From Siphonodentalium dalli (lineage: Eukaryota > Mollusca > Scaphopoda > Gadilida > Siphonodentaliidae): 64,000 nt of DNA. Below the pieces are notes generated by a model. That model was not told the DNA's origin. It worked only from the letters and a program-made list of their open reading frames with translations, and did no database searches. Location of the stretch: NCBI GenBank assembly GCA_032622095.1, contig CP136063.1, forward strand, positions 183,809,956-183,873,955, in the 5' to 3' direction. Position numbers and translations under genes: made by a program. Shown in pieces: positions 9,691 through 20,762 of the stretch; positions within the stretch are counted from its first letter, which is position 1, and the number at the start of each line of letters is the position of its first letter.

Positions 9691-10350
9691 ACTCTTCAAA
9701 CGGTGTTTGTGTCAACAAATGCGTTTTGTTTTGTGTTACGTCATTCGTCGTATTTGACCCGGAAATCGGCTGAAGGTTATATATATAGCTATTCAGCCTA
9801 TTGCGTCGAATTACGAAATCGCGTTTTGAATGTCTCTCTTTTCCCGCACGATAAAAAGAGGTCTTCGCACGAACCAAAAATGATAAAACTTCCCAATTAT
9901 AAGTAAAAATACCCAAATGAAGGAGTCTATGTAGGTCCCGAAGGAGTCTATAGACTCTTTGGTGTAGAGTTCTGATGGAGAAAATGTAGGTCGATCTATT
10001 TTTGTCATAACTCTGACGTATTTTGACCTGGGAGAAAAAATCGAAATCGAGGCTCACTACGAGCATGCCAGTTTTAAATATAGAAACATGGAATCCCGAC
10101 AAATGACGATATCGGCGACAAACAAATAATCGAAAACAACACATAAAATAAACATAGCAAAAACGCGGCACAGTAAAAATGTCAGAACGCCACGAGGTTT
10201 TACGTCGTTTTTGGTGACGTCATGGAGTGAAACGGAGTAGGTTGACACCAACCTACGAATATGTCTGATCGCCATACTGTTGCGCTAGCGCACGTAATGA
10301 TTACACTTTTGTCACAGGAACGACGTCAACTTGCGAACTGACAACATCCG
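9690..10350. promoter_or_regulatory. CpG-richer stretch with perfect CRE (TGACGTCA)
   Basis: CpG dinucleotides are visibly denser here than in neighbouring AT-rich DNA, and a perfect palindromic CRE sits at 10215-10222 with CGTCG/ACGTC words around it. A minus-strand frame of 164 codons (9677-10171) lies here. It has no recognised domain, and its composition (many Arg, Phe, Tyr, Leu) does not argue for coding. A promoter or exon region is possible but unproven. Confidence 0.3.
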
Positions 10351-10425
10351 GTTGAATTCACCTTGTAGAGTATACAGTTTCCGATTTTCGTGAATTAAAA
10401 ACAAAACCTAAATACTGCGCGTTTC

Positions 10426-10475
10426 GGTTTATTGAACTATATTTCAACACGGTTTATTGAACTATATTTCAACAC
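10426..10475 (+). repeat. Perfect 25-bp tandem duplication
   Basis: A 25-base unit beginning GGTTTATTGAACTATATTTC occurs twice head to tail (10426-10450, 10451-10475) with no difference. A recent slippage or duplication event. Confidence 0.9.
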
Positions 10476-10479
10476 ATTC

Positions 10480-11618
10480 ATGCGACGATTATGTTGCTCT
10501 TAAAATGTTTATCGCTAAGTGGATACTCATATTTGTTCTCAGTAAGACGAGTTGATATCTCTTAACGCATTATGAAGGGAATTTGAACATTCCAACGGTT
10601 GGTGTTGGCAGGATACGGTTATGCATTATGCATGCTACAAGTCGGAATTGTTCGGTGAGATATAATAAATAGAGCATGTCTTGTCGTTGACTACGCACGC
10701 GGGTATGTTGCTTCGTGTCGTGAACTATACAACCCAACTGGCCACTATACCCGCATATAGTAAACTCCAAGCCATGATCTATTTATTAAATATTTTCATA
10801 CATGTGCGATATGAACAACGCTCCCGTTAAACAATTGCAATGAAGGTTTGGGCACGCACAAGTGTGATACAATAATAAATTATATTGCATTCGAAATAGT
10901 ATATGTCAATGCCTGCCATTTTGAGTTTACAATAGAGTTACTTCTCTTCATTTGATCAGCCAGTGGCACGTCTCATCAGTAGGGAAAATTATATTGTTTT
11001 AGTATAACCTGCCAGTGGTTTTGACACCATGCATGTGGTATATTGAGATTAATTGAGATGGATATGAATTTGTGGAATTTTATAAGGCGTCTTAGACTTT
11101 TGAAAAAATTAAGTATAAGTGACCTTGACTCCATCCGTTGTTAGTTGAGTGTTTTCTGCGAAACAGTGACTCTAGATACTGGTTCAATTTTTTTTACCAC
11201 CCATAATTTGTCATCTGCATTAACATCTATTTTCTGGAATTGTGAACTGCCAAAGTTTGAAATTTGTCAAATGTATTTTGGATAGGTGGTCATGCTCGAA
11301 CAATGCAATATTTTGGTAATTTTTTGCATAAAGATCACATTCGCTGTCACAAAATCAAGGGCCATAACCATAGGTACCATACATAATATGGACATTACGT
11401 ACCAAATTCTGAGAGCCTATTATGGTCTATTCTCAGGGATACAAATATATTGTTCATATAGTTTTGTTTCATATTTCAGTGTTGCTAAATATAGATTTTA
11501 TTGATGACAACATTGACTTTTTTTCAATTTGTACGCATTAGTTAGAGTATATTAGAGTAATATTTTGAATAATTGTAAGTGTATGAAAAGTGTCACATAG
11601 GATCACAGCAAGCACGTT
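10480..11618. other. No recognisable gene or repeat
   Basis: Plain AT-rich sequence. Frames up to ~70 codons occur on both strands without motifs. If the minus-strand exon at 11889 is real, its next exon would be expected on this side, but no convincing acceptor-plus-frame was found. Confidence 0.4.
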
Positions 11619-11858
11619 TTAACCCTTTCATGTTGGGAGCTGCGCTGGTGCAACATTGAAGATCCTGTACCAGGCATTCTTTTATATATGCGAGGCTCCC
11701 ATTGGGAGCCCGGCATAAAATGCACTGGCTTACAAGGTCAAGGTAAATATTGTTAGGTCAATGTATTCTCTTATATATGCGAGGCGCCCTATATAAGAGA
11801 ATGCGTTATTGGCACATGGTTTTCGAAAAATTTGAAGAAGCTCAAGTCATGAAACGGT
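11619..11858 (+). mobile_element. Degenerate TTAA hairpin element, subfamily 2, copy A
   Basis: Starts TTAACCCTTTCATGTTGGGAG (TTAA 11619-11622) and ends in a decayed AAGCTCAAGTCATGAAACGG. It has two hairpin segments with CTTTTATATATGCGAGGC and CTCTTATATATGCGAGGC, joined by TTACAAGGTCAAGGTAAATA. Same architecture as 38743-39142 but with a different spacer and flanks, so a sister subfamily. It lies ~30 bp beyond the donor of the minus-strand exon. Confidence 0.75.
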
Positions 11859-11888
11859 GACATCATGTTTTGACGCAGCGGCACTCAC

Positions 11889-12092
11889 CTTTTCGCTATA
11901 ATTTCCATGAAATGTCCAGCCAATACCCACTATTTCCAGCGAAGACATCTTCCTGAGTAGTTTGCCCATATCAATTATTGTTGATTTCAGTATAAATACT
12001 ACACACAATTTCAACACTTTGGACGATCTCTTTTCTGGCACGCGTTTGTGTAAATTTGACTGCGTCTGATCTGGGATGTTATGACAACTCAT
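11889..12092 (-). CDS. Candidate first coding exon (68 codons), minus strand
   Basis: Seen: ATG at 12092 (A at -3), preceded in frame by a stop just upstream. The frame is open for exactly 68 codons to AAAAG|GTGAGT (donor at 11888-11883). The peptide starts MSCHNIPDQTQSN, has a basic KRVPEKRSSK segment (16-25), a hydrophobic VLKLCVVFIL (26-35) and ends GWTFHGNYSEK. Length, strong donor and start context suggest an N-terminal exon in phase 0. The hydrophobic stretch is short and flanked by Lys, so a membrane anchor is uncertain. No family recognised; a chance frame remains possible. Confidence 0.35.
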
Positions 12093-12364
12093 ATTCACCC
12101 AATATTACGCGTGTCATTTTTATGACGACAAGGGGTGCTGAGATCGCCGAGACTCTAAACATCGGACGCAACTTTCTTAACTAAATAGTTATGGAAATGA
12201 AATTATTTAACACATAGCATAATATAATGTAACATAATAAACCCTTTGGCGACGAAATAGTTGTAAAATGTGATATTTTATCGCTTTATATACATACTCG
12301 CAAGTTTGCCTAGTAATGTTTGCATGCATTTCGTCATAGAAAGTCATATGGCACCATGCATGGC

Positions 12365-12606
12365 TTAACCCTTTCGTTATGGGAGTTGCGCTGCTGGTGT
12401 ATTAAATACCACATGACAGTGCATTCTCTTCTATATGCGAGGATATACAAGATAATTCACTGGCTTACAATGTCAAGGTAAATATTGTTAGGCCAATTTA
12501 TGCTATTATATATGCATGCGAGGCGCCATATGGGCGACTGGATTATGTAAGAGAATGCACATGGTTTTCGCAGAATTTCAGGAACCTCCAGTCATCACCA
12601 AAGCTA
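12365..12606 (+). mobile_element. TTAA hairpin element, subfamily 2, copy B
   Basis: Starts TTAACCCTTTCGTTATGGGAG (TTAA 12365-12368) and ends with TTTCAGGAACCTCCAGTCAT near 12606. It contains CATTCTCTTCTATATGCGAGG and the linker TTACAATGTCAAGGTAAATA shared with copy A. The second hairpin is decayed. With copy A it brackets the candidate minus-strand exon. Confidence 0.7.
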
Positions 12607-12930
12607 ACGACACGAGAAGTAAATTTGATGTAGTTCCGCATGTAACGGTGCTACTAGCATTTACCATAAAACACCTCTATATATATGAATGATTCTTGAG
12701 AGATGATTGTATGCGATTTACAGGCATCGCTACAGGTGGACCAACTGAGTTTTAACTGCTCGTGTAGTTATATGTGCTACAGACATTTCATAAGTATAGT
12801 TTTGGATTCGTTTTTTTTTAGCATACTCTTAGTAGAATTGTGGCCAAAGAACCAGTTGAATTTCCATTTTAAGAGTGTGATGAATATAACATCAAGTTAT
12901 AACTACTGCAGATTATGAACTTCCACTATA

Positions 12931-13018
12931 AAGGTACATAATCCGATTCGATGGTCTCCGTATCAGCCAGTCACAACAACGGAATTTTTCCCAAATCCGA
13001 TTTAGTTACCCAATTTTA
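12931..13018 (+). mobile_element. T1 fragment interrupted by a Helitron
   Basis: AAAGGTACATAATCCGATTCGATGGTC matches the left end of T1 (4291, 40202). The match stops exactly where the Helitron begins at 13019. The remainder of T1 is not clearly recovered beyond 13405. Confidence 0.7.
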
Positions 13019-13405
13019 TCTATTATATATTATTGAAAACTTATGTCTGTGTGTATGCATGTATGCATGTGTGTTATAGACTGTAGGCCTATACCTTGAT
13101 CCCGGGAACAATATGGGCTGGTCCTATTTGTGTCCTTGACTGACCTTAACCTATCATATACGCTCATGTAGGCATGTTTCTGGACCGATCGAACAATATG
13201 TTTTACTTTCTTCTAATACCTTTCAACGTTGTCTATAATGAGGCATTGAATTAAGCAATCATTTCAAACTCGCAATTCCCCATCAGACTCAATTTGCAAT
13301 GTCCACAAACAAGTCCAGACGCTGTATATTCTGCCCAGGCCCCAGACGGAGGCGATCACAAAGTAATCCCCAAATAGCCCGGACGAAGTCTGGCACATCA
13401 GCTAG
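13019..13405 (+). mobile_element. Non-autonomous Helitron (387 bp)
   Basis: The 5' end is A|TCTATTATATATTATTG followed by TGTCTGTGTG, a usual Helitron start. The 3' end has a short GC hairpin GCCCGGAC-GAA-GTCTGGC, then ACATCAG and CTAG (13402-13405) followed by T. Insertion between A and T with a TC start and CTAG end fits the Helitron rule. No Rep/helicase is encoded; the frame at 13299-13619 crosses the border and is not a gene. The 51228-51254 terminus shares this hairpin. Confidence 0.85.
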
Positions 13406-13619
13406 TTACCAACAAATATACACACAACAATACCAATCACGATATCAGATTTGCCGAAAAAGTCCTCTAATAACTGATTTTACTTGGCAGTTTGGAGATG
13501 GGCGAGTGTGGTATACAACTTCCACATATGGTGATTTTCACGTGTACCCACACTTCGATTTGACGGCTCTCTTGTCGGCACAGCCACCCCTTGGCTGTAC
13601 TGCGCCTATTTGGCTATAA

Positions 13620-13974
13620 CACTGTTTATTTTAGAGGACCCTATATGTTTATGGAGGATAAACTATAGAACAAATATGGGAATACGCCATACCAATACAT
13701 TTACCCTGGACTATGATTATGGCCTGACCGTATACATATGATTCCCAAGAGAGGAAATACCTTTTAAGATTAAAGAAAGTGCACCACACAGAGTATTCCC
13801 CGCAAATGTGGCTTTCCGCTGAAGTATATTAAGTTTTTGGTGAGGCTTAATTCGAAATATGTCTTAATCTGGACTCTGGTGACTGAACAAAACATGTATG
13901 AAGTATCCATCCACCCCATCGTTAATATCATTCACATACAGTCCAATATGATACATATTTACATCATTTTGAAT
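13620..13974. other. No recognisable gene
   Basis: AT-rich sequence between the Helitron and the first half of an R3 repeat. No motif or repeat shared within the window was noticed. Confidence 0.4.
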
Positions 13975-14095
13975 TTGTCCCGGTATCGAAATAGGTCGAT
14001 ATAGGTACTTCAACTACCTTTCTGCGAGATTATATGTCACAGAAAGACGCATTGGTTTAGTACAAAATACAACTTTGAACACGATATTGGGACCC
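13975..14095 (+). repeat. Dispersed repeat R3, 5' part (split copy)
   Basis: CCCGGTATCGAAATAGGTCG and the CAACTTTGAACACGATAT block match complete R3 copies at 27360-27830 and 47705-48190. The match breaks near 14095 and resumes at 15548 with CAGCCATTTGCACGGCATGG, the next words of R3. One R3 copy is thus split by the LINE insertion between. Confidence 0.8.
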
Positions 14096-15547
14096 AAATG
14101 CAGAAGAATAGAAGAATAACTTTATTTGCCAATCATATATAGGCGTCTTCACAGGCAGTTAATTAGGGTGACATATAGTATATACACAGTATACCAAATA
14201 AAAAACAGTTATGATTTCGATGATTGAGAGTTAAGTACTACTTATACAATTGGAAACAATGGGACATAGTCATCACAATTTCAGTGTAATACGGAACAGT
14301 GTACGGTATAATAACATATATATGTATAAGGAAACAATTTATAAAATAATAAAGGTTTGCAGCGTGTGTATGCCAAGGTAATGGTTTACTCAAACTTTGC
14401 TTGCAGGAGTCTCAGTCAGAATTAGGGACCTAGCAAAAAATAGCGATATCAGTAGATGAACTAGCCATTTAAATACGGATGTGTCCTCGGAGCTCATGGA
14501 CCATGTGCACTTATTGCTATCATCTAATACCTTGATATTGGGATATTTATTTATTATTTGATTCAAAAGAGGCTTTCGCACATTCTCCAGCATTGGACAT
14601 TTCATCTTGAAGTGTTGCTCGTCTCCAACTTCTAGTTTACATAATTCGCACAATCTTTTATCTGCATCAATACCTAAATATCTACCCTTCTCGATTTCCA
14701 AGCTGTGTGAACTAGCCCTAAAACGAGCTAGCACCTACCTCTCCATTTTATTCAGGTTATGTATAGGGCTCTGGGCCAAATTGTGGCTTAAACGTCCTGT
14801 AAGTTCTTAATTTGTTTTTCTGACTTTTTTTTACTTCTATTGTCGTTGAACACTTCCTGATTCCATATAATATTGTATATATTATATATAGATTAGTTTG
14901 GTCAGAGCTTTTGAACTCTCCTTGTGCTTTACTACAGATTTATCCTTATTGTTCATCTCTAGAAATTCCAGCAATGTGGTTACAAATCCTACCCAAGATT
15001 TTTAACCATTTTAGCTAGTTCTGATGATTCATTATAAGCACACTTAAGAAGAAGATCATCAGTATTCTTAATAGTCTGGTAGTATTTAATCATATTGTGG
15101 ACTGTGGTCAGCATAAGTGGATAGCTGCCGGTATCTCCCATAGCTGCCAGATTTGATGATTTTTGTCTGTGTCCAAGAAAATATTTGCACACCTTCACTT
15201 GTATTCGTTCTGGTTTGAATGTATCACATAGTCGTAGTTAAAATATCGCATATGGTCCGTAATATTACATGATTTTTTCATGAGTAGATAATTTTCCGAG
15301 TAACCACAAATCTCAGATCCGTACATATTGACTGGCTAAAATGTATGATCAAAGACATGACAAATTGTACTGAATTTTGGCTTACTATCATTGAATGATT
15401 TACTAAATTGGAAATAAGCTCTAACACCCTTGGCATACACATCCTGCTTAGCCCTTGCAACCCCCTCCCATTACAATTATATGTTGTTCCCAGTTATGTA
15501 TATGTCTGATAATTGTCAACAGTCTCGCCCTTATAATAAAATTTAGT
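14096..15547 (-). pseudogene. 5'-truncated non-LTR retrotransposon (LINE) fragment inserted in R3
   Basis: Minus-strand translation gives LINE ORF2 C-terminal blocks in order, over several frames. These are ARAKQDVYAKGVRAYF and FDHTFWPVNMYGSEICGY (15450-15290), KVCKYFLGHRQKSSN...GDTGSYPL (15198-15110), SWVGFVTTLLEFLE (about 14990-14940) and FRASSHSLEIEKGRYLG...RLCELC...GDEQHFKMKCP (14734-14560). The last has the Cys/His pattern typical of LINE C-termini. The 3' end carries AAATAAAGTTATTCTTCTATTCT. Frameshifts and stops make it inactive. The blocks resemble L2/CR1-group elements, unlike the L1/Tx1-like remnant at 2856. Confidence 0.88.
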
Positions 15548-15825
15548 TTTATACAAAAACAGCCATTTGCACGGCATGGAACAGAAAAGAGCATTCCCTG
15601 TTGGTCCATTCTTGATATGGCAGAAATAAAGAGCCTTTATTTCATTTCTGTGCGGAAAATTGGACAGAGCTGGAAAATGGCTGTGACCGAGGGAAGTATT
15701 GGTCAGAGCATATCAAGCCGGTATATCAATATTTCGTGTATTTGTCAACCAATCTTATACCTCCTTCCGAATCATATAGACATAGGTTGGAAACTCCTAT
15801 GAGCCATGTCCGTTTAAATAAAAAG
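15548..15825 (+). repeat. Dispersed repeat R3, 3' part (split copy)
   Basis: Continues R3 after the LINE insertion: AACAGCCATTTGCACGGCAT, a TTGATATGGCAGAAATAAAGAG block, AGCTGGAAAATGGCTGTGAC, and the end TATGAGCCATGTCCGTTTAA. The order is the same as in the unsplit copies. Confidence 0.8.
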
Positions 15826-16340
15826 AGGTTTGTGTTTTTTGTGGCATTTATTTTCAACGAGATCTGAAATGTGTCAGTTGAATAAGAGAAACGGGGCTTT
15901 CAAACGGGCAGTGGGCGTGAAAAAGACACATATGTCCGCTTTATGGAGCCCAATATGTTCATTTGAAAGCTATCTATGTTGCGTGTGTACAGTCAGGCGA
16001 TATAATCGCAGCATAGGGCGAATCCGTTAATAAGTAATCACACCTGTCCATTCTCCTTTAACTTTTCGAAACACCGGCGGCCTCTTTTTCTAAAAAAAAA
16101 AAAGTTTTCGCCTGATTGAAAAGGCGGCCGTGCATGCCAGAGGCGGCTGTGTCGACAAGAGAGGCGTCAGATCGAATGGTATAGGTGCACAGGGGAGTGT
16201 CGTTTTGTTTAAAGCCCACAATTTTTGAACCCCCAGATCATTTCACTACATTGTATTATTACCTTATTCGGTGTAATAAACTGTGAACATGTTGTTTTTG
16301 TTGAGATACCGACTTGGTGTTCTGTGCTCAAGTTTCATTA
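15826..16340. other. No recognisable gene
   Basis: Includes an A-run flanked by GGCGGCC words (16076-16130) that can pair as a short imperfect palindrome. No protein motif. Confidence 0.4.
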
Positions 16341-16403
16341 TTTCCAATGGAAGGAGAATAACTCTATATCTTAAGATAGAGTTATTCCCCTTCCATTGAA
16401 AAT
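16341..16403. repeat. Near-perfect 63-bp palindrome
   Basis: TTTCCAATGGAAGGAGAATA on the left pairs with the complement ending CCTTCCATTGAAAAT, with AACTCTAT/ATAGAGTT close to a TCTTAAGA centre. It ends about 33 bp before R1 copy 2. Confidence 0.85.
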
Positions 16404-16435
16404 ATTTGTTTTAGTTTGAATTATGTTGCATTCTT

Positions 16436-16610
16436 GGAGCCATAACGGGGGAAATCGTTCTATGATTTCATCTTCTGAGACACAGACGTTTCAAATGGTG
16501 ATGAATTCTAGTATTTTAATCATATTTTATGGCATATATTGTTATTAAAACCGTTTATCAAGGCACAATAAAAAAGTAATCGGTGACTCGAAAATTAAGT
16601 GGGCCTTTAA
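16436..16610 (+). repeat. R1 repeat, copy 2
   Basis: Matches 1-195 through TCATCTTCTGAGACACAGAC, TTTTATGGCATATATTGTTA and the GGGCCTTTAA terminus (TTAA 16607-16610). A few substitutions and a short deletion relative to copy 1. Confidence 0.75.
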
Positions 16611-16745
16611 TCGATAATTATAGTTTTTACTTCATACGCATGTTTTCATTCGGTTTCTGACACATTGTAACTTTCTATATCGAGATATCTGCAAAAGAAT
16701 GTCTGGTAAACTTCCGAGTATATGAACGTACCATAAGGGGCAAAT

Positions 16746-16956
16746 TAAGGGTACGTTCATACACCCGCAAATTGCAAGGCTTATAAAGGCAATGTGTTAG
16801 TAGCACCGTTACATGTGGAATTACCGAAATTTTACTTCTCATGTCGTTCATGCATTTTATATATATGCTTGTTTCCGTTCCATATCGTTTTATACTACGA
16901 CGAAATGTCTGGGGAAACATGGCGTGCAAACGTGGGAGTGCATGAACGTACCCTAA
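16746..16956. mobile_element. Harbinger-like miniature element (TAA target duplication)
   Basis: GGGTACGTTCATACACCC on the left and the complement GAACGTACCC on the right form terminal inverted repeats flanked by TAA (16746-16748 and 16954-16956). A 3-bp TWA duplication with GGG-starting ends fits PIF/Harbinger. The same ends bound a 1.48-kb element at 57046-58526. A second such end (ATGAACGTACC, near 16720) lies just left, so elements may be tandem or nested. Minus-strand frame 16675-17085 spans it and is not a gene. Confidence 0.7.
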
Positions 16957-17705
16957 GGGTGTACAACCACACAGCCTATAATTGCGGTATGTCATACGTT
17001 TAAAGCGTCCAATAATGCAATCGAATTTAATCTGACCTGTCACTAAAAATCTATTATGACTTGGATTCCCGGTTGTTTTCCCCACAATACGAGGTTAGAT
17101 ACAATGCACGTGTTAATTATCAATTGGAACGAATCTCAATTTAATTGATGCATCGCTGTGAACTATCGAATTTAGACGCACACACGGCGGAAAGCCGAGC
17201 GTTTAAGCGTTAATTGGTTCCACGTGTGCAATTTTCTCGGTAAGAGCTGATGGGTGAATGCAAAATTATGTGAGGATAATCCATACGAAATTGATAGCAG
17301 GCTTTTATGCGAAGGATCACAGCATGCAGTTTCAAGATGTGTGTACTAAATATAACGCGCATGCATAGCGAAAAAACCGTATTGACGTGTTACGTCTGGT
17401 CGCACTTTTGATCGAGTGTGTACGATAAAGCATGCATTTGTGTTGAGTTCCAACAGAAGGTTATGATAGTCATCAAACGTATGATTCGACAACTACCTTG
17501 GTGAATACATATTGCATTACCCCAATTTACCTGCGCGCGGTCTGGCGCGGCATTCCCTTGTGGCTGATCCCCGCCAATTAGTGTACTTCCCCTCCAAATA
17601 ACTTCAAGGTACCATTGCACGCAGTGGTTATGATGAATTTAAAGAGCCACGGTCGGATTTTACACCAAATAATGCAGAATTTCATAAACCAATCTCCCTC
17701 TTACA

Positions 17706-18110
17706 TAGATCATGCCACGAATCTCTACTCTGGCTAACGCCCGTAGAGATCATATTCCACAGCACAAAACATGGCAACTTTTTGAAGTTTTGACAGGGAG
17801 CCTTATATAGTCGAAAACAATAACACAGGGAACATATATTATCTGTTCCTTAATAGTGTACTTCACTATATGTGAAGATCCCAAGTCGAAATTGCATATT
17901 CAATTAATTACCCAGGAAAAATTCCATAATTGTAAGAAACGCAAAGAAAAATCGGTCACAAGGTCACATAAATCGTGAAATTTCGAGTTGGGATCTTCAG
18001 ATACAGTGAAGTACATTATTATGGAACAGATAATATATGTTCCCTGTGTTATTGTTTTCGTTTGTATAAGGTTCCCTGTCAAAACAAAATCGCTCATTAG
18101 TAATACGTCG
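17706..18110. repeat. Composite foldback FH, copy 1
   Basis: Segment F (ATCTCTACTCTGGCTAACGC) is followed by a hairpin. TTTTGACAGGGAGCCTTATA (17790-) is complementary to TATAAGGTTCCCTGTCAAAA (18066-18085), and AACATATATTATCTGTTCC to GGAACAGATAATATATGTT. The centre has ATTAATTACCCAGGAAAAATTCC. The second copy is at 26700-27180 in opposite orientation. No coding content. Confidence 0.8.
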
Positions 18111-18284
18111 AAAACGATTAAAAAAACTCGTAATTGACAACGCTCTTTACTATTAACCGTTTTTGGGGAACGGAAACATGGACGCTCTTTTTAAGAGGCG
18201 CTCGTTCAAATTTGTGCTAGCCTGACAACAAATCAAAACGTTTTAAAACGTCTTCTTTTTAAAGTCGATATGTGATATCGAGAT

Positions 18285-18905
18285 CTTGCCATGAATCTCT
18301 ACTCTGGCTAACGCCCGTAGACATCATATTCCACCAGTAATCATGGAGCCTGCTGGGTTATATTTTCACAATCGCGTACGAAAGGTTTGATCCCCCAGAT
18401 TTGTTCCATCCCAGGAACGTTCAAAGAAATCCGATTTCTTAAGTTCCGCATTCCTGGCGTTTAGGGGCCAGAGACCCCACAAAACCCCAAAAATGACTTC
18501 TATTTGGACTTTTGAGTACAAAGCTGATTTTTATATTAATAGTGCTCCAGCAATCACTGATCAACAATACACAATTTCTGAAACGAAATTTCCTGGCGTT
18601 TTCATTTCAGAAGGGTTTTTTTTTAAAGTACCCCCAAAAACCCCGAAATGACTTTTATTTGCACTTTCGAGTACTACTCTGATTTTCATATAATAGTGGT
18701 CTAGTCATAACTGATCAATAATACACAATTTCTGAAACGAAATTCCCGGGCGTTTTCATTTCAGAATGGGTTTCTTTAAAGTTTCCGAAAATTTACTTTT
18801 ATTTGCACATATTGTTGAAGACACGGCTGATTTTTTTTCCGCTATAGCTGGTCATAAAAACCTCGTTTAAGAAACGAAATTTCGTGACGTTTTCATTTAA
18901 GAAGC
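18285..18905. repeat. Second F segment plus G segment with ~140-bp internal repeats
   Basis: F recurs at 18290-18345, followed by G (CTGGCGTTTAGGGGCCAGAG, TTTCTGAAACGAAATTTCC). G is internally repeated about three times, near 18492, 18614 and 18767. The complement of G lies at 26400-26700, next to the other hairpin copy. In that copy the order on the minus strand is F-hairpin-G; here an extra ~200 bp and a second F intervene. Confidence 0.65.
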
Positions 18906-19119
18906 ACAGGTCCCCCAGAATAAAATACTTAATTATACTTAATTGTATAGGAGAAAGTATAATGGGGTAGGGTAAAACAACTTTCTGGGGACGTGTGTTA
19001 AAAAGGGGATGGTTAATTGGTTTGAATTAACGTACCCATACACAACTCGAAAAAATAGTTCTATTTGCACTGCCATACGCACATATGGTATCTGTTCTTA
19101 ATACTATATATATCACTCT

Positions 19120-19320
19120 TAAAACAATAGGTACTCTTAAGAGTACCTACGTAGATACTAAGCTTTGTCCCATATTTAGGTTCTCTGGAGTACCTATATA
19201 TTTTGGTTATCTGGAGTAACTATATATTTAGGTTCTCTGGAGTACCTATATTTTTAGGTTCTCTGGAGTACCTATATTTAGGTTATGTGGAGTACCTATA
19301 TGTTTCCGGGTTTTATGCAT
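19120..19320 (+). repeat. Short tandem units TAGGTTCTCTGGAGTACCTA
   Basis: Five units of 20-30 bp, each with GGTT(C/A)T(C/G)TGGAGTACCTATAT, including the pairing words GGTACTC/GAGTACC. The last units form the start of the 640-bp duplication that follows. Confidence 0.8.
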
Positions 19321-20467
19321 ATAATAGCCACCCCGCATTTATGTCACCGAAGCCATGACGCACCCAATATGAAGTGCCAAGAAATAGATGCTTTCTTGAC
19401 GCGTCCATTATATTATCTGAAGTACCAAAATATCAAGACAGGTCTCTGAAGTATTTAGGTACTACGCATAGATCCAGCAATTTGGTACTCCAGAGAACAA
19501 AACAGCCCAGATACCAATCACTTAAAATTACGAAACATGGCCGACGGCAAATTTAACAATGTGGCATGTTAGATTCCAAATGATGCTACCGCGTTTAAAC
19601 ATCGAATTAATTACAAATCCACATGGACTCCCTTGCATAGTGATAAATGAAATAATCCGATAGATCCATGATCGCGAGTCGATGAGCGTCCATCTTTTCA
19701 CTTTAATTTCAAGTTGATCACTTGCATACGGCACGCGATATCGACACACCTACGGTCTCGCCCAATCAGCTTGGAGCCACACGGCACGCGATATCGACAC
19801 ACCCAAGGTCTCACCAAATCAGCTTGGAGCCAACGATTGGCACTCTGTGGAGTACCAACTCATTTGGGTTCTATAGCGCTAGTACCTATATTTTTAGGTT
19901 CTCTGGAGTACCTATATTTAGGATATGTGGCAGTGGAGTACCTATATGTATCCGGGCTTTATGCATATAACAGCCACCCCGCATTTATGTCACCGAAGTC
20001 ATGACGCACACGATATGAAGTGCCAAGAAATAGATGCTTTCTATACACGCCCATTATATTATCTGAAGCACCAAAATATCAAGACAGGTACTCTGAAGTA
20101 TGTAGGTACTACGTATAGATCCAGCAATTTGGTACTCCAGAAATAAAAACAGCACAGATACCAAGCACTCGAAATTACGAAACATGGCCGACGGCAAATT
20201 TAACAATGTGGCATGTTAGATTCCAAATGATGCTACCGCGTTTAAACATCGAATTAAGTACAAAACCACATGGACTCCCTTGCATAGTGGTAAATGAAAT
20301 ATTCCGATAGATCTATGATCGCGAGTCGATGAGCGTCCATCTTTTCACCTTAATTTAATCATTTGCACACGGCACGCGATATCGACACACCACGGTCTCA
20401 TCCAATCAGCTTGGAGCCAACGATTGGCACTCTGTGGAGTACCAACTCATTTGGGTTCTATAGCGCT
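19241..20467 (+). repeat. 640-bp tandem segmental duplication
   Basis: Unit 1 (19241-19880) and unit 2 (19881-20467) both start AGTACCTATATTTTTAGG and end GGGTTCTATAGCGCT, with high identity throughout. Unit 1 also has an internal ~55-bp duplication (GGCACGCGATATCGACACAC twice), which accounts for most of the length difference. Both units carry AACATGGCCGACGGCAAATT and a minus-strand frame (19528-19749 in unit 1) that resembles no protein; unit 2 breaks it. Identity indicates a recent event. Confidence 0.9.
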
Positions 20468-20591
20468 AAATAGGCACTAAAGGCTTATAGTACCAAACTG
20501 GTTGGCACTATCGCGGCTTTTGGTTCTATGAGGGACCTAAATCAATTGCTTTATTTAAGTCACTGCATGCAAAGCGAGATTTATAAAATAT

Positions 20592-20762
20592 AAATGTTGC
20601 ATAAATTTAGGACCCTGAATTTATGCATGCATTTATACATATTAAATTCGCCTTTATACAAAAATATAATCTCTCATTTATATTTTTAAATCTCGCATAA
20701 ATGTTGCATAAATTTAGGACCCTGAATTTATGCATGCATTTATACATATTAAATTCGCCTTT
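20592..20762 (+). repeat. 64-bp direct repeat pair
   Basis: A 64-base stretch containing TAGGACCCTGAATTTATGCA occurs at 20592-20655 and unchanged at 20699-20762, separated by 43 bp. TGCATGCA words at the core make each unit partly self-complementary. Confidence 0.9.

Noticed and set aside
9677-10171. Longest non-repeat open frame (164 codons, minus strand) as a gene
   Set aside because: No recognised motif, residue composition typical of a chance frame, no clear splice or start evidence.
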